Part shown: piece after piece, positions 39,744 to 43,485 of the stretch
How the letters are laid out: the number at the start of each line of letters is the position of its first letter
Numbering within the stretch: the stretch's first letter is position 1
Assembly (NCBI GenBank): GCA_013697915.1
Contig: JACCVY010000076.1
Coordinates: 1 to 43,485 of the forward strand
Reading direction: 5' to 3'
DNA length: 43,485 bases
Source: Blastocatellia bacterium
GTDB taxonomy: Bacteria > Acidobacteriota > Blastocatellia > Pyrinomonadales > Pyrinomonadaceae
Notes under the pieces: generated by a model
The model's input: the letters and a program-made list of their open reading frames with translations, nothing else
Databases searched by the model: none
What the model was told of the DNA's origin: nothing
Made by a program: the position numbers and the translations under genes

Positions 39744-41198
39744 ATGCGCATTGCGATTCTTTCATCGGAAGCGGTGCCTTTCGCCAAAACGGGCGGGCTC
39801 GCTGACGTTGCCGGCGCGCTACCAAAAGCGTTGGCGCGGCAGGGTGTGGATGCGCGACTCATTCTTCCGCTTCATCAACAAATTGATCGGAGTCTTCTCA
39901 GTGCTGAAGTCATTGAAGACGTTCCCGTTGATTGGCGCGGGCGCGTGTCGCCTATTCGTGTTTTTCAGAGCGAAGCAGCGGGCGCTCCTGCTTACCTGAT
40001 TGATGCGGGATTCTATTTTGATAAGCCTTCTATCTATGGTTACGCGAACGATCACGAGCGCTTTGCTTTTTTCTCACGTGCCGCGCTTGCGCTGTTGAGG
40101 AAACTTGACTGGCAACCCGATGTGATTCATGGCAACGACTGGCCTTGCGGTTTCGCGATGAGCGAACTGCGCGCGCGCCGCCGTCATGACGAGTTTTTCA
40201 GGAACACGAAAACCGTTTTTTCAATTCATAACCTGGCCTACCAGGGAACGTTTGATCCAAAAGATCTTTGGTGGCTGGGCTTTGGCGATTCGCCGGAAAA
40301 AGACGACTTCATGCTCAAGGGCGCGGCGTCGGCTTTGAAGGCCGGGCTAATCTCAGCCGACGCGCTTTCAACCGTGAGCCGGCGTTATGCGGAAGAAATA
40401 CAAACACCCGAACAGGGCGCGGGGCTCGACTGGCTATTGCGCGCGCGGCGCGACTCCCTTGTCGGCATCACCAATGGAGTTGATTACGAACTCTGGAATC
40501 CGGAAACGGATCCGTACATTGCGGCCAACTTTTCCGCTGAAGATTTGAGCGGGAAACGCGAGTGCCAGCGCGACCTGTTGCGGCGCTTTGCGTTGCCTGA
40601 AGACTTAGATCGTCCCATCATTGCGATCATCTCGCGGCTGGTTTCGCAAAAAGGCTACGACTTGATTCGCCAACTCTCGAATGCAATTCTGCAAACCGGA
40701 TCGTTCTTCATCGCGCTTGGTGCGGGCGCCAAAGAGTACGCAGACTTTTTGCAAAGCTGGCACGACCAGGCGCCGCGGCAAGTCGGTATTTACAAAGGCT
40801 ATGCCGGTGAACCACTGGCGCATCAGATCGAAGCCGGCGCGGACATGTTTCTGATGCCGTCGCAGTATGAGCCTTGCGGTTTGAACCAAATGTACAGCAT
40901 GCGTTACGGCACCGTGCCTATCGTGCGAGCAACCGGCGGACTTGACGACACGGTGGAAAATTTCAATGCGCAGTACGGCACGGGAACGGGCTTCAAGTTT
41001 CGCGAGTATCATGCCGGCGCGCTGCTTGATAAAATACGTGAAGCACTTTACTTTTATAGCAAGCCCGAAATTTGGCAGCAGATTCAACTCAACGGCATGG
41101 CGCAGGACAATTCCTGGGACGCCGCCGGGAAGAAATATGTTGGTCTTTACGAGCAACTGGTTGGTGAGCAGTCCAAAATAAACGCAGTTGTGTCTTGA
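39744..41198 (+). CDS. glgA: Glycogen synthase GlgA
   Basis: Adds glucose from ADP-glucose to glycogen (GT5 family). With the ATG at 39744 the protein has 484 residues and starts at once with the conserved MRIAILSSEAVPFAKTGGLADV, where KTGGL (15-19) binds ADP-glucose. Further blocks: DVIHGNDWPCGFAMSELRAR, FSIHNLAYQGTFD, VGITNGVDYELWNPETD, and MFLMPSQYEPCGLNQMYSMRYGTVPIVRATGGL, with the catalytic EPCGL glutamate. The open frame extends 30 codons upstream, but that part is encoded by short repeats and is low-complexity, so I reject it. GlgB is 31 kb away in this window. Confidence 0.97.
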   Translation: MRIAILSSEAVPFAKTGGLADVAGALPKALARQGVDARLILPLHQQIDRSLLSAEVIEDVPVDWRGRVSPIRVFQSEAAGAPAYLIDAGFYFDKPSIYGYANDHERFAFFSRAALALLRKLDWQPDVIHGNDWPCGFAMSELRARRRHDEFFRNTKTVFSIHNLAYQGTFDPKDLWWLGFGDSPEKDDFMLKGAASALKAGLISADALSTVSRRYAEEIQTPEQGAGLDWLLRARRDSLVGITNGVDYELWNPETDPYIAANFSAEDLSGKRECQRDLLRRFALPEDLDRPIIAIISRLVSQKGYDLIRQLSNAILQTGSFFIALGAGAKEYADFLQSWHDQAPRQVGIYKGYAGEPLAHQIEAGADMFLMPSQYEPCGLNQMYSMRYGTVPIVRATGGLDDTVENFNAQYGTGTGFKFREYHAGALLDKIREALYFYSKPEIWQQIQLNGMAQDNSWDAAGKKYVGLYEQLVGEQSKINAVVS

Positions 41199-41243
41199 GC
41201 CAAGTGGATTCTAGTTTTCTAGGTGCAACCCTGATAGTCGTCT

Positions 41244-41318
41244 TCGCTCCGTGGGAGCGAGAGGTATCGTTGATCAATGGCGAATGGTCAAAACACATTG
41301 CTCTCCTACGGAGCGCAG
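41244..41318. repeat. Dispersed palindrome of the CTCCG-AGGAG type
   Basis: TTCGCTCCGTGGGAGCGAGAG (split by its own symmetry as CGCTCC/GGAGCG) near 41243-41263 is faced by CTCTCCTACGGAGCG at 41301-41315. A second small hairpin, CGCCCG-TAC-CGGGCG, follows at 41351-41365. The 267-base gap between glgA and trx holds little else; the AAAGGAG 9 bases before 41466 is the ribosome binding site of trx. Confidence 0.6.
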
Positions 41319-41465
41319 GATTTAATAGCAGTATCACGCTATAAACATCTCGCCCGTACCGGGCGAAGAAGTCATTAGGCGTTGTACTGTACTTCCAATT
41401 GCACACTAACAAACGCAGTCTGACTTGTCTGAACTTTGTGAATGGAGTTGAAAAGGAGAACTTAG

Positions 41466-41804
41466 ATGGGTGAACACGTTAACGAAGTTAGCGACAGCAG
41501 TTTTGAGCAAGACGTTTTGCAATCAGACAAGCCGGTGTTGGTGGACTTCTGGGCCGCCTGGTGCGCGCCCTGCCGCATGCTGTCGCCCACCGTCGATGCC
41601 ATCGCCGAAAAGTATGCTGCCAACGCCCGCGTAGTAAAAGTGAACGTCGACGACAATCCGGCGATCTCGCAGCGCTACGGCATCAAAGGCATTCCCACCT
41701 TGATCCTTTTCAAAGGCGGCAAGGAAGAAGAACGCGTGGTCGGCGCAACTTCGAAAGAAGCCATCTCGCGCATGATCGATAAGCATGTCGCTGCGACTGC
41801 CTGA
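41466..41804 (+). CDS. Thioredoxin
   Basis: A small cytoplasmic dithiol reductase of 112 residues. VLVDFWAAWCAPCRMLSPTV holds the active site WCAPC (Cys33, Cys36); the usual form is WCGPC, so Gly is replaced by Ala, which may shift the redox potential slightly. KVNVDDNPAISQRYGIKGIPTLILFKGGKE includes the cis-proline of GIPT. AAAGGAG 9 bases before the ATG supports the start. A GC-rich hairpin follows the gene, and purA lies 153 bases downstream on the same strand. Confidence 0.96.
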   Translation: MGEHVNEVSDSSFEQDVLQSDKPVLVDFWAAWCAPCRMLSPTVDAIAEKYAANARVVKVNVDDNPAISQRYGIKGIPTLILFKGGKEEERVVGATSKEAISRMIDKHVAATA

Positions 41805-41819
41805 TTTCCGATTCGAATC

Positions 41820-41857
41820 AGCGGCGCGGATAGTTCGTTGCAACCGTCCGCGCCGCT
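41820..41857. terminator. GC-rich hairpin after the thioredoxin gene
   Basis: AGCGGCGCGGA (41820-41830) and TCCGCGCCGCT (41847-41857) are perfect 11-bp complements with a 16-base loop. No T-run follows, so termination would be weak unless Rho assists. It begins 16 bases after the stop codon. Confidence 0.5.
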
Positions 41858-41878
41858 CGTGTGTTAAGAGAAAGTTCT

Positions 41879-41946
41879 GAGATCTGACTTCCAATTTCTG
41901 ACTTCTGACTTCTATTTTCTGACCTCTGATCTCTGACTTCTGATCT
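41879..41946. repeat. Degenerate heptad repeat (TTCTGAC)n before purA
   Basis: About nine units of the form TTCTGAC, TTCTATT, CTCTGAT follow one another up to 12 bases before the purA ATG, in the same sense as 29541-29580. The TTTTTCTT after them leaves no ribosome binding site for purA. Confidence 0.85.
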
Positions 41947-41957
41947 CTGTTTTTCTT

Positions 41958-43277
41958 ATGGCTAAAATCATCGTTGTCATCGGGGCCCAGTGGGGCGACG
42001 AAGGAAAAGGCAAGATCGTTGATCTGCTTGCCGAACACTTCGACATCGTTGCGCGCTACCAGGGCGGCCACAACGCCGGCCATTCGGTGCAGGTGGGCGA
42101 TAAGTCGTTTGTGCTGCACCTGCTTCCTTCCGGCATTGTTCACCCCGGCAAGACGTGTGTGCTGGGCAACGGCATGGTGATCGATCCCAAAGCGTTTTTT
42201 GAGGAAGCGGACCGCCTGCTGGGGCAAGGCATCGAGGTTTCTCCCGAACGCGTGAAGATTAGTTCGCGCGCACACCTGATACTTCCCTACCATCGTGCTT
42301 TGGATCACACCAGCGAAGAGCGGCTCGGCAACGAGAAAGTTGGCACCACCTTGCGCGGCATTGGTCCCGCTTATGAAGACAAAGCCGGACGGCGTGGAAT
42401 AAGAACGGCTGACGCCCTGGTGCCGGAAGTATTGCGTTCGCGCATTGAGCGCAATCTCGAAGACGCCAACCGGATCATCATGGCGTACGGCGGCGAGAAA
42501 TTGGATGCGGACGAAATCTTTAACGAGATGTCTGGGTTGACTGAACGTCTCGGCGCTTTCATCAGCGACACAACGCACTTTTTGAATGTGGCGGCGGTGG
42601 ATGGCCGATCGATATTGCTTGAAGGCGCGCAGGCTACTCTGCTGGATGTGGACCACGGCACCTATCCATTCGTCACTTCGTCGAGCACGATTGCCGGCGG
42701 CGCGATCGTTGGCTCCGGGCTAGCGCCAAATCGGCTGACTGGAGTGCTTGGCATTGTGCGCACTTACACCACGCGCGTGGGCGAAGGCCCATTCCCCACC
42801 GAGATGGTTGAGGGCGAAGCAGAGATGGGGCAACTCATTCGTGAGCGCGGCCGCGAGTATGGCGCCTCAACCGGGCGGCCCCGGCGTTGCGGCTGGTTCG
42901 ACGCGTTCGCCACGCGTTATGCAGCGGAGATCAACGGTTTCACTTCCGTTGCCTTGACGAAGCTCGATGTGCTTGACGCGTTGGCTGAAATAAAAGTGGG
43001 TGTTGGTTACAAACTCGATGGCCGAACGTGTGAATCGCTGCCCGCAGTTGCGCAGGAGTTACGCCGCATTGAACCCGTTTACGAAACGCTGCCGGGTTGG
43101 CAAACATCAACGGTGGGAACTACTGAACTCAGCGCGCTTCCCGCAAACGCTCGTCGCTATGTTGATTTTCTTTCCGCGAAGATTGGCGTTGAGATTGGCT
43201 TGGTCTCTACCGGCCCCGAGCGCTCACAAACGATCGTCGTCAAAGACTCTGCCGTCGGCGGTTGGCTGAACGACTAG
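41958..43277 (+). CDS. purA: Adenylosuccinate synthetase PurA
   Basis: Converts IMP, aspartate and GTP to adenylosuccinate in AMP synthesis. The 439-residue protein has the usual length. GAQWGDEGKGKIVDLLAE (9-26) is the GTP loop with the catalytic Asp; HNAGHSV (38-44) holds the catalytic histidine; GTTLRGIGPAYEDKAGRRGIR, LEGAQATLLDVDHGTYPFVTSS and the aspartate loop VRTYTTRVGEGPFPTE, then TGRPRRCGWFD, are all in order. No Shine-Dalgarno is visible, because short repeats run up to 12 bases before the start. It stands alone after trx. Confidence 0.98.
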   Translation: MAKIIVVIGAQWGDEGKGKIVDLLAEHFDIVARYQGGHNAGHSVQVGDKSFVLHLLPSGIVHPGKTCVLGNGMVIDPKAFFEEADRLLGQGIEVSPERVKISSRAHLILPYHRALDHTSEERLGNEKVGTTLRGIGPAYEDKAGRRGIRTADALVPEVLRSRIERNLEDANRIIMAYGGEKLDADEIFNEMSGLTERLGAFISDTTHFLNVAAVDGRSILLEGAQATLLDVDHGTYPFVTSSSTIAGGAIVGSGLAPNRLTGVLGIVRTYTTRVGEGPFPTEMVEGEAEMGQLIRERGREYGASTGRPRRCGWFDAFATRYAAEINGFTSVALTKLDVLDALAEIKVGVGYKLDGRTCESLPAVAQELRRIEPVYETLPGWQTSTVGTTELSALPANARRYVDFLSAKIGVEIGLVSTGPERSQTIVVKDSAVGGWLND

Positions 43278-43281
43278 TTTC

Positions 43282-43338
43282 AAGTTGCAAGTTCCAGCTT
43301 TCAAGTTCCATGTTGCGTACTCAGCACTCAGTACTCAG
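43282..43338. repeat. Short degenerate tandem repeats after purA
   Basis: Two different unit types follow one another: CAAGTTGCAAGTTCCAGC / TTCAAGTTCC (about 9-base units) and ACTCAGCACTCAGTACTCAG (7-8 base units). They lie between purA and tRNA-Lys and have no coding content. Confidence 0.75.
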
Positions 43339-43405
43339 CACTTGGGAACAGCCGACTTGAGACTTCATCACCACTTCCGTAGAATGCCATTCACCGTTTT
43401 GATGT

Positions 43406-43481
<76 letters not shown>

Positions 43482-43485
43482 CTTT

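Noticed and set aside
41523-42656. A 377-codon open frame on the minus strand opposite trx and purA
   Set aside because: It runs antisense to two certain genes, contains low-complexity repeat translation in its middle, and shows no domain. Long antisense frames are expected in GC-rich coding DNA.

Overview
The window reads as chromosomal DNA of a free-living, Gram-negative-type heterotroph. My best guess is Acidobacteriota, class Blastocatellia (Pyrinomonadaceae-like). This is inference from the mix of secreted S9 peptidase, TonB_C protein, meso-DAP-type MurE, glycogen genes and the many palindromic dispersed repeats; I could not test it by search. There is no phage, transposase, integrase, CRISPR array or rRNA. 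Two tRNA genes (Leu-UAG and Lys-UUU) are present, and almost everything else is housekeeping or metabolism.

Layout. 1-5.1 kb: a CADD-type folate-related oxygenase cut by the window edge, a kinase-MurQ pair for amino-sugar/cell-wall recycling, a divergent LysR regulator and a class V aminotransferase. 5.4-6.2 kb: a small retropepsin-like protease and a coiled-coil protein whose start looks frameshifted. 6.2-9.8 kb: GlgB overlapping a GH57-type (DUF3536) glycosidase. 9.9-13.5 kb: a two-TM ion channel, a minimal GntR-type regulator with a near-consensus promoter, and a PlsC-type acyltransferase. 13.6-20.2 kb: a secreted S9 peptidase, a small unknown protein, an ATP-grasp enzyme with an open Cys-rich frame at its 3' end, an acyl-CoA ligase overlapping a SnoaL-like protein. 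20.5-29.5 kb: a TonB_C-domain secreted protein, DinB-like protein, LysA, APC permease, a lipoprotein-like protein, MurE and a sugar isomerase (SIS) protein. 29.6-30.4 kb: a second minimal GntR protein, a small helical protein and tRNA-Leu. 30.5-37.9 kb: the proteostasis cluster tig-clpP-[free ClpX zinc finger]-clpX-lon-unknown-engB. 38.3-43.5 kb: rho, glgA, trx, purA and tRNA-Lys.

Functional links. Trigger factor, ClpP, ClpX and Lon cover folding and degradation of new and damaged proteins; the extra 73-residue ClpX-type zinc finger between clpP and clpX is the most interesting gene here. GlgB, GlgA and the GH57-type enzyme point to glycogen storage. MurE carries the DNPR motif typical of meso-diaminopimelate ligases and LysA is present, so peptidoglycan is probably meso-DAP type; the kinase, MurQ and perhaps the SIS protein would recycle its amino sugars.

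Most gaps between genes are filled by several families of palindromic repeats and by runs of 7-8 base degenerate tandem repeats. Several of these touch or enter coding sequence: the C-terminus of trigger factor, an in-frame insert in the ATP-grasp protein, the 5' part of the lipoprotein-like gene, and the spacers immediately before the second GntR gene, glgA and purA. I see no complete novel multi-gene system; the best leads are the free ClpX zinc finger, the Cys-rich remnant and the repeat families.
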